Notes under the pieces: model-generated
The model's database searches: none
What the model was told of the DNA's origin: nothing
Seen by the model: only the letters and a program-made list of their open reading frames with translations
Assembly (NCBI GenBank): GCA_026874595.1
Contig: JAPPUL010000079.1
Location: forward strand, 489,001-553,000
Source: Sipunculus nudus
Lineage: Eukaryota; Annelida; Sipuncula; Golfingiida; Sipunculidae
DNA: 64,000 nucleotides
Reading direction: 5' to 3'
Shown here: positions 9,230 to 18,710 of the stretch, in pieces
Layout: each line of letters opens with the position of its first letter
Numbering within the stretch: the first letter of the stretch is position 1
Translations under genes and position numbers: made by a program

Positions 9230-10669
9230 CTAATAACCTAAAAGAAAGTAAAAGCCAAGGTCCGGATATATCCCAAGTGATAATGTAAGCACCATCCCCA
9301 CCAAAGCTACCAATATATAGCTCCATCTTGCCCTAAGTATCGGATATTCATAGCCTTCGTCCTTTAAATACATATACACTATTATTCTAAGATAGTAATA
9401 AAACGATACTACTGCACTTAGTATTCCTATTATCGATAATATATAAAGCTCTTGGGATAATGCGTATTTGAATATGAAAAACTTTCCCATAAAACCAGAA
9501 GTTAACGGAATCCCTGCAAGTGAAAATAAAAATACACTCATTGAAAATCCTAAAAACCGATTCCTATACCCAAGCCCACGTATCCCAACAAGTGTTTGTT
9601 CGCTTATATTAAGAAGTCCCGCAAATATCCCAACATTCATTATCACATAAGATAAAAGATAAAACAATAACGGATTGTAATTTACTATATCTGATTTAAG
9701 CCCCGCAACCAAATATATCAAAATATACCCTGTATGCCCTATCCCCGAAAAAGCTATTATTCGCTTTATATTGTTTTGGATTAAGGCAAGAAAGTTACCA
9801 ACTAAAACCGTAAGTACACTAACTACTATCAGTATGTCTATAATTATTTGGTGGTCTAACACCCTGAAGAAACTAAACAAACTCCTAAACAATATCCCAA
9901 AAGCTGCCACCTTAACACAAGTTGACATAAAGGCTGTAACTACAGTAGGGGCCCCTTCATATGCGTCTGGCATCCATTGATGAAACGGTACCGCTCCCAC
10001 CTTGAATAAAAACCCTATAAGCACAAGCCCAAGTCCCAAATAAGCATAAAGCTCATCATCACCTAATATACTACTACTATAATGCTCAACTATCTTGTCA
10101 AATACCATCTGCCCACTTGAACCATACAAAAACGCTATTCCCAATATCAAAAACGCAGTCGAAAATGCTCCAAGTATTAAATACTTTATACCTGCCTCGT
10201 TGCTTCTAAAGTCTTTTATGTCAAAACCTGAGAGTATATATACACTAACTGACATAACTTCAAAACTTATGAAAAACGTAAACATGTCATTCGAAAAAAC
10301 AAGGCTTACCATCCCAACAACTCCAAAAAGCATTAAACTACAAAAGTTTACAGAATCTCTTTTACTATCTCCAAATGAATAATAAGAAAGCAAGACCACT
10401 AATAGGGCTCCAAGTACAAGTACTAACGCTATGCCCAAAGAAAACTCATCCAGCTTTAAAGAACCGCTAAATATTATAAGCTCTTCTTCGAAGTTTAGTA
10501 TATAATCGCTTATGGTATATAGAGTATAAAAAAGCCCTGCAAAGGAAGTTATATATACTGGCTTTTTGTTTACGCTCTTTTTGCTAAGCACTTCAAGCAA
10601 TAAGGTTATGAGGCCTGTAGCCGTAAGAATTATTATGGGCTTTGTCACATATAGTACTGTATCAAACAT
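9230..10669 (-). CDS. nuoN: NADH-quinone oxidoreductase subunit N
   Basis: Antiporter-like membrane subunit of complex I, one of three proton-pumping channels (L, M, N). It has 479 residues, about 14 membrane helices, and the proton-channel signature around MPDAYEGAPTVVTAFMS (about residues 230-246) with the conserved lysine before it. The start ATG at 10669 overlaps the stop of the nuoM frame as TAATG, so translation is probably coupled. It is the last gene of the nuo operon; ilvBN follows after 146 bases on the same strand. Confidence 0.96.
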   Translation of the reverse strand: MFDTVLYVTKPIIILTATGLITLLLEVLSKKSVNKKPVYITSFAGLFYTLYTISDYILNFEEELIIFSGSLKLDEFSLGIALVLVLGALLVVLLSYYSFGDSKRDSVNFCSLMLFGVVGMVSLVFSNDMFTFFISFEVMSVSVYILSGFDIKDFRSNEAGIKYLILGAFSTAFLILGIAFLYGSSGQMVFDKIVEHYSSSILGDDELYAYLGLGLVLIGFLFKVGAVPFHQWMPDAYEGAPTVVTAFMSTCVKVAAFGILFRSLFSFFRVLDHQIIIDILIVVSVLTVLVGNFLALIQNNIKRIIAFSGIGHTGYILIYLVAGLKSDIVNYNPLLFYLLSYVIMNVGIFAGLLNISEQTLVGIRGLGYRNRFLGFSMSVFLFSLAGIPLTSGFMGKFFIFKYALSQELYILSIIGILSAVVSFYYYLRIIVYMYLKDEGYEYPILRARWSYILVALVGMVLTLSLGIYPDLGFYFLLGY

Positions 10670-12310
10670 TAGTATAACCAGTTAATCTTATTTATCTGAG
10701 GCATTGCCGAAAATATAGTGTTTAATGAAAGTTCTATCTTGTCCAAAAACAAATTAGGATATACTCCCATAAGTATAACAAGTATTATAAGAGGTACAAA
10801 AATGCTTAACTCTCTTTTTGTAAGATCCTTTAATGCTTTATTCTCTTTCAAAACACACTCACCAAAAAAATACCTTCTGATAAAGATATAACATGTATAC
10901 TGCAGAAAGAATGATACCAAAGGCACCCAAAGTCCCATATACCCAATTTGCCCTAAAACTGCCAATAAGTATTAAAAACTCGCCTATAAAGCCATTTAAG
11001 CCCGGAAGCCCTATTGATGATAATGTCGTTATCATAAAGACTACCGCATATATAGGCATGACAGAAGATAATCCCCCGAAAGCTTCTATATCTTTTGTGT
11101 GACGCCTTTCATAAAGTATTCCTACAAGCAAAAACAACAATCCCGTACTAAGTCCATGGTTTATCATTTGATATATTGCTCCACTAACACCCTGATACGA
11201 CAAGAACATTTTACCATCAAGTCCGCTGCTAAAGGCAAAAAGTCCAAGCATTACAAACCCAAGATGGCTTACCGACGAATACGCTATCAGTTTCTTTATA
11301 TCCTTCTGGGCCAACGCCATCAATGCTCCGTATATTATACCCACTATCGCCAAGATAGAGATATATGGTGCAAAGTTAAAGGACGCATTTGGGAAAAAAG
11401 GTATTGCAAATCTTATAAATCCATATGTTCCCATTTTTAATAAAACACCTGCAAGAATTACACTACCTGCTGTTGGGGCTTGAACGTGCGCATCTGGAAG
11501 CCATGTATGAAACGGGAATATAGGAACCTTGATCGCAAAGGATAAAAAAAATGCAAGGAAGAGTATCGTTTCTACACTAATTCCATATCCAAGTACATCA
11601 TATATTATATTTAGAGTATAACTTTGTTCGTATATCGTACTTAAATTAAATGTTCCCACTTCAAGGTATATATATATTATGCCCAGAAACATTAGTAAGC
11701 TCCCGACTAGTGTATATATAAAAAACTTAACTGCTGCATAGACCTTGCTTTCTCCTCCCCATATCCCTATAATAAAATACATCGGGATTAGCATCACTTC
11801 CCAAAATAGATAGAATAAAAGTAAGTCCCATGCCATAAAAGCTCCAAGCATCCCTGCTTCCATTAAAAGCATACATACTATAAATTCTTTTATCCTAAAA
11901 GATATTGACCTCCATGAGGCAAGAATTGTAATTGGTATTAAAAGCGTTGTAAGTACTATCATTAGTATACTTATTGCATCTACTTGCAAATGGTAGGTCG
12001 AATTTACATCTACAAAACCTAAATTAAGCCAGGGTACAACTTCAGAAAAACCTGCTATTCTTTGTCCGCCCTCTGTAACGATAATTACATTTGTATTAAA
12101 CCATTCAAATATATTAGTCCCCGGATAATGACTCCCTACATAAGTGAAAAGCGGTAGTGATAGTAAAAATACAAGAAAAGAAAATACAAAACCTATAACC
12201 TTTAAAACTGTCCCGTTTCTATCTTCACTATATACTTTATCCTTTGGCAAAAAGAGTACTACTAATGCTCCTATAACAGGCAAAAATAATAATACACTCA
12301 TAAGTCCCAT
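10669..12310 (-). CDS. nuoM: NADH-quinone oxidoreductase subunit M, split by a T7 frameshift
   Basis: Antiporter-like proton-channel subunit of complex I. The frame starting at ATG 12310 (AAAGG upstream) runs 483 residues and carries the signature FPFHTWLPDAHVQAPTAGSV and the conserved lysine before it, but stops at 10859 just after LYQKVFF. The rest of NuoM, from GECVLKEN through the REL...GVYPNLFL end typical of the family, continues in the next frame to 10669. The switch falls on a run of seven T on the coding strand (plus-strand A7 at 10864-10870); six T would give one continuous frame of about 546 codons. Explanations are a sequencing or assembly indel, a real mutation, or polymerase slippage at the run. 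The downstream frame is well conserved and its stop overlaps the nuoN start, so the gene looks functional in recent history. Confidence 0.93.
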
Positions 12311-12373
12311 TTAAAAAACCCTTTATATCATCTTCAAAAAATACATGAAAGCTAAAAATATCCTTACCATACT

Positions 12374-14308
12374 TTACCCTACTTTAAGAGAGTATAATAT
12401 ATATAGCAATACAAATACTACCCCCAAAAGTAAGGTAAACGCATACACACTAATATTTCCAGATTGCACATTCCCAAACAAATTACCAATCCTTCTTGCC
12501 AAAAGGCCAACCCCATTTACTAGCCCATCAATTACCAAAACATCAAAACGACGCCATAAGTATCTCGATCCCTTTATAAGCGGTCTCACAAATATAAAAT
12601 CATATAGCTCATCTATATAATATTTATTATAAGAAAGCTTATAAAATATCCGACCAATATAACTTGTGGCAAACTTATCAGGCATACTCAAACTCTTTCC
12701 ATATACAATGCCGGCTCCTATAGCAAATATTATCCCAAGTATCGTCACTAAAGCTATATGTGGGACTTCAACAACCTGTTTGCCAAAAACGTTCGACAAA
12801 AATATATGTATATCACCCCCCACAATAAAACCAGAATACCCTATAAATCCCCCAAATAAAGCCAATAGCGCAAGCACCACCAAAACTCCGCTCATCACCT
12901 TAGATGGCTCGCCCACATGTTCATAATCTTCTAAAGACATTTTAGTCTTACTCCCCCAAAACGTTAAACCCATAAGACGAAAGCTATACATTGCCGTAAA
13001 CAATGCTCCTAAAACACCAACTATCCAAAAAATATAGCCAAGTTCATAACCAAACAATAACATCTCATATGACTTAACCTTTTCAAGTATTAAATCCTTA
13101 CTCATAAAACCAGATATATAAGGCAATACCCCGCTAAGCGCTAAAGCCCCTATTAGCATTGTATAATAGGTTATTGGCAACTTTGACTTTAGTTTGCCCA
13201 TCTTATTCATGTCCTGTTCATGATGTGTTGCTAATATCACCGAGCCTGCACACAAGAATAAAAGTGCTTTGAAAAACGCATGCGTTACTAAGTGAAATAT
13301 CCCAACAGAAAAAGCTCCTACTGCCATCGCCATAAACATATACCCAAGTTGGCTCACTGTCGAATAGGCAAGCACTTTCTTTATATCATTTTGACTTATT
13401 GCTATTGTTCCTGCGTATAGGGCTGTTGCTCCTCCTATTATTAGAATAATCAGCATTGTCGTAGATGACAGGCTAAACAAATAATGCAGCCGACCTATCA
13501 TGTATACTCCCGCTGTTACCATAGTTGCTGCGTGGATTAATGCGCTAACCGGTGTTGGACCCGCCATCGCGTCCGGTAACCAGGTATATAGCGGTATTTG
13601 GGCTGACTTGCCTGTTGCTCCTACAAATAATAACAACGTTATTATCGTTATTACTCCCCCTGAGACAAGCCCTTCTACTACTTTTTCATTCCCTTTTATA
13701 TAACTTTCAAGAGAAGCAAAATCTAGCGTCCCAAAGTAGGCAAATATTAAAAATATACCAAGAATAAATCCTAAATCCCCTATCCTATTTACTATAAATG
13801 CTTTCTTGCCTGCTTTTGCAAAATCTATATTCTTATACCAAAAGCCAATAAGCAAATACGAGCAAAGGCCTACACCCTCCCACCCAAGAAAGAGTAATAC
13901 CAGATTATCTGCCATCACAAGCACCAACATGGAAAACGTAAACAGATTTAAATATGAGAAAAACTTATGTACTCCTAAATCCCCTTTCATATAACCTGTT
14001 GAGTAAAGGTGTATTAAAAATCCAACACCGGTTATTACATTCATCATAACTATAGAAAGCTCATCTACCCTAAACCCAAATGAAATGTCAAGCTCTCCAG
14101 CGCGAAACCAGCTATATAATGTATGTTCTAGTGGTGCGCCCCCTCCAAATGCCAAATCTAAAAGTATTATAAACGACAATATAAATGACACTAATACCGT
14201 TGTACACCCTATTATATGCACATACCTTACACTAAGACGTTTGCCAAAAAGTCCATTTAGTATAAAGCCTAGTAAAGGTAAAAAGGCTATTAGTATTAGC
14301 AAGTTCAC
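12374..14308 (-). CDS. nuoL: NADH-quinone oxidoreductase subunit L
   Basis: Largest antiporter-like subunit of complex I, carrying the distal proton channel and the long lateral helix that ties the pumping modules together. Length 644 is usual. Visible motifs include FLGWEGVGLCSYLLIGFW (about residues 142-159), IPLYTWLPDAMAGPTPVSAL (about 238-257) and the C-terminal hydrophobic helix after residue 590. It abuts nuoK with no gap (nuoK stop at 14309) and is followed by nuoM after 63 bases. Start ATG at 14308. Confidence 0.97.
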   Translation of the reverse strand: MNLLILIAFLPLLGFILNGLFGKRLSVRYVHIIGCTTVLVSFILSFIILLDLAFGGGAPLEHTLYSWFRAGELDISFGFRVDELSIVMMNVITGVGFLIHLYSTGYMKGDLGVHKFFSYLNLFTFSMLVLVMADNLVLLFLGWEGVGLCSYLLIGFWYKNIDFAKAGKKAFIVNRIGDLGFILGIFLIFAYFGTLDFASLESYIKGNEKVVEGLVSGGVITIITLLLFVGATGKSAQIPLYTWLPDAMAGPTPVSALIHAATMVTAGVYMIGRLHYLFSLSSTTMLIILIIGGATALYAGTIAISQNDIKKVLAYSTVSQLGYMFMAMAVGAFSVGIFHLVTHAFFKALLFLCAGSVILATHHEQDMNKMGKLKSKLPITYYTMLIGALALSGVLPYISGFMSKDLILEKVKSYEMLLFGYELGYIFWIVGVLGALFTAMYSFRLMGLTFWGSKTKMSLEDYEHVGEPSKVMSGVLVVLALLALFGGFIGYSGFIVGGDIHIFLSNVFGKQVVEVPHIALVTILGIIFAIGAGIVYGKSLSMPDKFATSYIGRIFYKLSYNKYYIDELYDFIFVRPLIKGSRYLWRRFDVLVIDGLVNGVGLLARRIGNLFGNVQSGNISVYAFTLLLGVVFVLLYILYSLKVG

Positions 14309-14629
14309 CTACCCCCGTAGTCCCGTTAGATTATCTACATCTATTTTTCTTTTGTTTTTATATATTGTAACAAGCAATGCAAGCCCTACCGCTGCCTCAC
14401 ACGCCGCCACTGCTATTATCAATAACACAAAATAATGTCCCGCCTCAGCTCCAACTTTATAATATTTAAAATAATTAAAGGCAATTATTATTAGGCCTAC
14501 CGCATTGAACATTATCTCAAGACTCATTAATACTACAAGCAAATTACGCTTTGTTATAACTCCATAGGCTCCTATGCCAAAAAGTATTAATCCTAGTATT
14601 ATGCTATTATTTAGAGTAAAAAAGTTCAA
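14309..14629 (-). CDS. nuoK: NADH-quinone oxidoreductase subunit K
   Basis: Small three-helix membrane subunit of complex I, homologous to MrpC. It has 106 residues, with the LFGIGAYGVITKRNLLVVLM start, conserved glutamates in helices two and three (LMSLEIMFNAVG and AACEAAVGLALLV) that belong to the proton path, and a short basic C-terminus. It directly follows nuoJ (stop at 14630) and directly precedes nuoL with no spacing, so the three are translated as a coupled set. Confidence 0.96.
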   Translation of the reverse strand: MNFFTLNNSIILGLILFGIGAYGVITKRNLLVVLMSLEIMFNAVGLIIIAFNYFKYYKVGAEAGHYFVLLIIAVAACEAAVGLALLVTIYKNKRKIDVDNLTGLRG

Positions 14630-15286
14630 CTATTTTTGCCTCCCATATCGTCCTGCTAATATCAAAACCCCTATTATTGATACTATTATAAGTATTGATG
14701 TTAACTCAAAGGAGATTATTGCTATGCTTTCAAGGTTATTTTTTAACGTCGCCTCTTTTGTTCCTTCTGTCTTGCCAAATATATATTCCCCTATCTTTTT
14801 TGTCGAACCAAATTCTTTAAGACCCTCTTTGTCTAAAATCCTACCTAAACTCTCTTCATTCCCATCATCTGTCCCATCACCTGTCTTATTTAAGACTTTT
14901 GTATACCCAGCCTTTTTATTACTAACATCAGTCGGGCTAAAGAAAAGCAACAGAGGTAGCACTATTAAAAATGACAGTATTAACACTAAAGAAAGAAGTT
15001 TATATATCATACTCTTGTCTACCTCATATTCCTTCTTCCCCAAGTCCACCATCATTATAACAAAAGTAAAAAGTACCATTATCGCTCCCGCATACACTAA
15101 AACCTCAATTATTGCAACAAATGGAGCTGACATTAACAAATATATCCCCGCTATCGGGATAAACGACGCAATTAATGCTATTGAGCTATATATTGGATTT
15201 TTAAGATATATTACAAGTAGTGCAAGTGATATCGTACTTATGCTAAATATGATAAATAGTGCCTCCTGCACTATCTGGTTATCCAA
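14630..15286 (-). CDS. nuoJ: NADH-quinone oxidoreductase subunit J, with a long loop
   Basis: Membrane subunit of complex I near the quinone-cavity end. Five helices are recognisable, including the conserved VLVYAGAIMVLFTFVIMM (about residues 61-78) whose pi-bulge is part of the coupling machinery, and a last helix ILIIVSIIGVLILAGR. It has 218 residues. A charged, Gly/Asp/Lys-rich stretch between about residues 118 and 175 (TDVSNKK...GTKEATLK) enlarges the loop before the last helix. Its upstream neighbour nuoI lies 120 bases away, the largest gap inside the operon after nuoF-nuoG. Confidence 0.95.
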   Translation of the reverse strand: MDNQIVQEALFIIFSISTISLALLVIYLKNPIYSSIALIASFIPIAGIYLLMSAPFVAIIEVLVYAGAIMVLFTFVIMMVDLGKKEYEVDKSMIYKLLSLVLILSFLIVLPLLLFFSPTDVSNKKAGYTKVLNKTGDGTDDGNEESLGRILDKEGLKEFGSTKKIGEYIFGKTEGTKEATLKNNLESIAIISFELTSILIIVSIIGVLILAGRYGRQK

Positions 15287-15406
15287 ATTCTTCTCTCCAT
15301 CAATTAATTAGTTTTATATTAATATTTTATAGCCTTTACTACACTTTTACTATCATATCCTTTTAATAGACAAATAAACTGCTTTTGTGCATCACTCTCA
15401 TAAATA

Positions 15407-15874
15407 CTACATGCTTAAAAGCTTTTCTCGATCATATATAAAATCCTGTCGCTTACCATATACCTCAGGATGTTTATGAGTCATCTCAATAGCATCGCAA
15501 GGACAAGCTTCAACGCAATACCCACAAAATATACACCTAAGCTCATCTATTGTAAAAGATGCTGGATACTTGTCCCTATCAGGACCATACCCTTCAGGTG
15601 ATGGCGATGCTTCTATAAATATACAGTTTGATGGGCAGGCGGTTGCGCACATGAAACACGCAACGCATTTTATACGCCCTTTTTCATCTTGCTTAAGCCT
15701 ATGCAAGCCTCGAAATCGGCTTGAATACTCTGGTTTTTCCTCAGGATATTGTATTGTAAATTTCTTAACTTTCAAAAGATGCTTCAATGTATGCAAAAGA
15801 CCTCTTAGTATACTAAAGAAGTAAAACTTCTCTAATAAGCTTATCTTTTTATATTTCTTTTTATATTCTCTCAT
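15407..15874 (-). CDS. nuoI: NADH-quinone oxidoreductase subunit I (two 4Fe-4S clusters)
   Basis: Peripheral-arm ferredoxin-like subunit of complex I carrying clusters N6a and N6b, which hand electrons to NuoB. Two complete CxxCxxCxxxCP motifs are seen: [12 protein letters not shown] (about residue 77) and [12 protein letters not shown] (about residue 116). Length 155 is typical. An amphipathic N-terminal helix anchors it against the membrane arm. It lies 50 bases downstream of nuoH on the same strand. Confidence 0.96.
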   Translation of the reverse strand: MREYKKKYKKISLLEKFYFFSILRGLLHTLKHLLKVKKFTIQYPEEKPEYSSRFRGLHRLKQDEKGRIKCVACFMCATACPSNCIFIEASPSPEGYGPDRDKYPASFTIDELRCIFCGYCVEACPCDAIEMTHKHPEVYGKRQDFIYDREKLLSM

Positions 15875-15924
15875 CTATTTACTCTCATTAAACTCAAATC
15901 TAATCCCCACAAAATACCAGCATA

Positions 15925-16989
15925 TTATACATTAAATCCAAAGTACTGCAATAATACCATAAGCATTATATTAAATATTGCAAGCGGTACAAGCACCACC
16001 CAACCCTGATACATAAGCTGATCCCATCTAACTCGGGGCAAGGTCCAGCGTACCCATATGAAAAAGAATATGAATATACCCACCTTCAAACTAAATACTC
16101 CAAACGATATTAAACCTACTATCCAGGGCCCGTATTCAGCATAAGGAAAAATATTTTCTATTCCAGGCAAATACCAGCCTCCAAAAAACAAAGTTACCAT
16201 TAAAGCTGATATTGAAAACATTGCTATATATTCTCCCATGAAAAACATTGCAAACTTAAGCCCGCTATATTCTGTGTGATACCCACCTACAAGCTCTGAC
16301 TCCGCCTCCGGCATATCAAATGGCAGTCTATTTGTTTCTGCAAATGCTGTAACTAAAAATATAAAAAACGCAAGCGGCTGCCGAAACACGTACCAAGCTG
16401 GCACATAGTCAAGTATATATCCCTTTTGCGATATCACTATATCATCTAACGACAAACTCCCCGACGACATTATTATACTTATTAAAGAAAGTCCCATTGC
16501 AAGCTCAAAACTAACTAGTTGCGCTGAGGACCTAAGTCCGCCTATTAACGAATACTTGCTGAACGACGACCAGCCCCCATATGATAACCCATAGGCACTT
16601 ATTGAGCTTACCGCAAGTACAAATAATAACCCCACCCCAATATCCGATAACGCAAGGCTTCCTCGACTCCCTATCAAATATTCAACTCCTCCCATCTCCT
16701 CACCCCAACTCACGTTCCCAAACGGTATCACTCCAAATACTATTACCGGAGGGATGAACGCTAGTATCGGCGCTAGGTTATAGATAAACTTATTCGCTCG
16801 CTCCGGTATTACATCCTCCTTAAAGATAAACTTAAATACGTCTGCAAGCGGTTGCAATATCCCAAACGGCCCCACCCTATTCGGCCCTATCCTATCTTGT
16901 ATAAACGCTGAAATCCGACGCTCCGCCAATAGCGACATCGGTACCGTGCTTATTACCATTACTGCGATAACAACGCTCTTTAAGAGCAT
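15925..16989 (-). CDS. nuoH: NADH-quinone oxidoreductase subunit H
   Basis: Eight-to-nine helix membrane subunit that forms the quinone access channel of complex I with NuoB and NuoD. It has 354 residues. Family motifs include ERRISAFIQDRIGPNRVGPFG (residues 23-43), FAETNRLPFDMPEAESELVGGYHTEYSG split over about residues 216-243, and RWTLPRVRWDQLM near 313. Start ATG at 16989. It lies 14 bases downstream of nuoG, so they are translated from one message. Confidence 0.97.
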   Translation of the reverse strand: MLLKSVVIAVMVISTVPMSLLAERRISAFIQDRIGPNRVGPFGILQPLADVFKFIFKEDVIPERANKFIYNLAPILAFIPPVIVFGVIPFGNVSWGEEMGGVEYLIGSRGSLALSDIGVGLLFVLAVSSISAYGLSYGGWSSFSKYSLIGGLRSSAQLVSFELAMGLSLISIIMSSGSLSLDDIVISQKGYILDYVPAWYVFRQPLAFFIFLVTAFAETNRLPFDMPEAESELVGGYHTEYSGLKFAMFFMGEYIAMFSISALMVTLFFGGWYLPGIENIFPYAEYGPWIVGLISFGVFSLKVGIFIFFFIWVRWTLPRVRWDQLMYQGWVVLVPLAIFNIMLMVLLQYFGFNV

Positions 16990-17003
16990 TAGTATTACGT
17001 TTT

Positions 17004-18557
17004 CTATTTCAATACCTCTTTATTCCTTTTTAGCTTCTCAGCCAACTTATTGTAAATCCCATCAACAAAATCTCCCTCTAGCCCCTCGGATAGCTCACCC
17101 CCCATAAGCCCCATTAGCCTATTTAGTATCTCTTTACAGCTAAGTCCATAAGTCATAGGATCTATCACTGATTTAAAGCTTTGCAGCATATATTTGTCAT
17201 TTATATAACTACCGCTATCTTCATAATGACTCAACATCGATAACTCTAAATCTGATCTCCGACTAAACTCTGTCCTAATATAATCAATAACTACTATATC
17301 TTCAAACCTATTTTTTGCCCCACTAGCAATCCCTTTAGGTACGTACCCTTCTCCTACTCCCCCTATATATAACAAATTCTTTACCCCTTCAGCTAAATCT
17401 ACATCCTCTCTAACTTCAGTATCCATCCCATATATAACCTTTATCCCTAAAACATTAGGATTCCTATCACCACTTATCCTAAATCCAGGATATATTTCAT
17501 CTGCTTCCATTACATTACCAAAAAAATATATCTTGACTCCCTCCAAATGTTTATCCCGAAGCTCCTTTAGCATATACAAAACTTCATTGCTACTCCACGC
17601 CGATACCACAATCCCAAGACTCATAACATATTTCTTATCTAAAAGACGCTCCTTTAAACTAAATAACGCCTTATCCCATGATACTTCCTTTCCTTCCAAA
17701 TATGGTTCCCTTAATCTATTCTCAGAATATATATATCCGTAATTAAGCCGCCCATAATCGCACATGAACGACTTATTCACTTCTTCATTTTCCATCGGCA
17801 CTATCCGCTTTATCTTATTATCAAGTGCATCCACTCGTACATTACAACCCACTGAACACATGTTACATATGCTCTTTTTTTGACTCATATTCCATACCCG
17901 TGCCTCGTAAAGAAAATCCGCACTCACTAAAGCACCAACCGGACATATATCATTTACATTCATTGATAAGGCATTGTTTATTGGATATTTTGGATGTATA
18001 TCTATTTTAGACTTATCCCCTCGCCCTACCACGCTAAGCTCTCCTGTCCCGCTTATCTCATCTGTGAAACGTACGCATCGCGTACACACTATACATCTAC
18101 TACCCCAATACTTTACATGTTCTCCTAAATCCTTTACCTCCTTTACCTCCTTCTCCTCCGAAAATCGCCCCGCAGCATAACCATAATCATATGAATAGTT
18201 TTGCAATGTACACTCCCCCGCTTTGTCACACACCGGGCAGTCTAATGGATGATTTATAAGCAAAAACTCCATTATGTTTTCTCGAAGCTTTATTACCAAC
18301 TCAGACCTCGTATCAACTTCCATCCCCTCCGATACCACTGTCGCACACGATATCACAGGCTTTGGTATACCTTTTACATTCACTAGGCACATTCGGCAGT
18401 TTCCCGCTATTGACAAATCTTTGTGATAGCAAAAATGAGGAACCTTTATACCGTTTTCATGGCATACTTGTATTACTGTCTTTCCTGCCTCACTCCTATA
18501 CTCCTTCCCATCTATCTTTAATACTATATTTTTACGTTTCTTTCCATTCAACTCCAT
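17004..18557 (-). CDS. nuoG: NADH-quinone oxidoreductase subunit G, short form
   Basis: Iron-sulphur subunit of the complex I NADH module. From the N-terminus: a 2Fe-2S domain (CYHKD...GNCRMC), the His-Cys3 4Fe-4S domain (HPLDCPVCDKAGEC), a second 4Fe-4S site (CIVCTRCVRF and CPVGAL) and a third CxxCxxxC site (CNMCSVGCNV) heading a truncated molybdopterin-oxidoreductase-like domain. At 517 residues it lacks most of the C-terminal domain found in 680-900-residue homologues. I chose ATG 18557, with GAGG nine bases upstream, over an in-frame TTG at 18572. The gap to nuoF upstream is filled with a GGGATAAA tandem repeat (18589-18647). Confidence 0.95.
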   Translation of the reverse strand: MELNGKKRKNIVLKIDGKEYRSEAGKTVIQVCHENGIKVPHFCYHKDLSIAGNCRMCLVNVKGIPKPVISCATVVSEGMEVDTRSELVIKLRENIMEFLLINHPLDCPVCDKAGECTLQNYSYDYGYAAGRFSEEKEVKEVKDLGEHVKYWGSRCIVCTRCVRFTDEISGTGELSVVGRGDKSKIDIHPKYPINNALSMNVNDICPVGALVSADFLYEARVWNMSQKKSICNMCSVGCNVRVDALDNKIKRIVPMENEEVNKSFMCDYGRLNYGYIYSENRLREPYLEGKEVSWDKALFSLKERLLDKKYVMSLGIVVSAWSSNEVLYMLKELRDKHLEGVKIYFFGNVMEADEIYPGFRISGDRNPNVLGIKVIYGMDTEVREDVDLAEGVKNLLYIGGVGEGYVPKGIASGAKNRFEDIVVIDYIRTEFSRRSDLELSMLSHYEDSGSYINDKYMLQSFKSVIDPMTYGLSCKEILNRLMGLMGGELSEGLEGDFVDGIYNKLAEKLKRNKEVLK

Positions 18558-18588
18558 TCTTAATAACCTCAAGCTACTTTTTTCTATC

Positions 18589-18647
18589 CTTTATCCCCTT
18601 TATCCCTTTATCCCTTTATCCCTTTTATCCCTTTTATCCCTTTTATA
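18589..18647. repeat. 8-9-base tandem repeat between nuoF and nuoG
   Basis: About seven head-to-tail copies of an 8-9-base unit, CTTTATCC or CTTTTATCC on plus and GGATAAAG on the coding strand. The array begins about 30 bases before the nuoG start, inside the operon. The copies change from 9 to 8 bases along the array, which suggests replication slippage. It could affect mRNA structure or the level of nuoG, but no function is shown. Confidence 0.85.
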
Positions 18648-18710
18648 AAGACTCTTTGTAAAATCCTCTCTCTAAGTCCATCTCTTTAACCTGTCGCCTA
18701 ACCCTATCTC

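Noticed and set aside
10669-10965. A separate 98-residue protein starting inside nuoM
   Set aside because: Its C-terminal two thirds are the ordinary NuoM C-terminus in a shifted frame; it is part of the nuoM gene and not a gene of its own.
18362-18661. Plus-strand frame with FYPFYPFY-type repeats
   Set aside because: The repeat is only the translation of the intergenic tandem array, and the rest lies antisense to nuoG.
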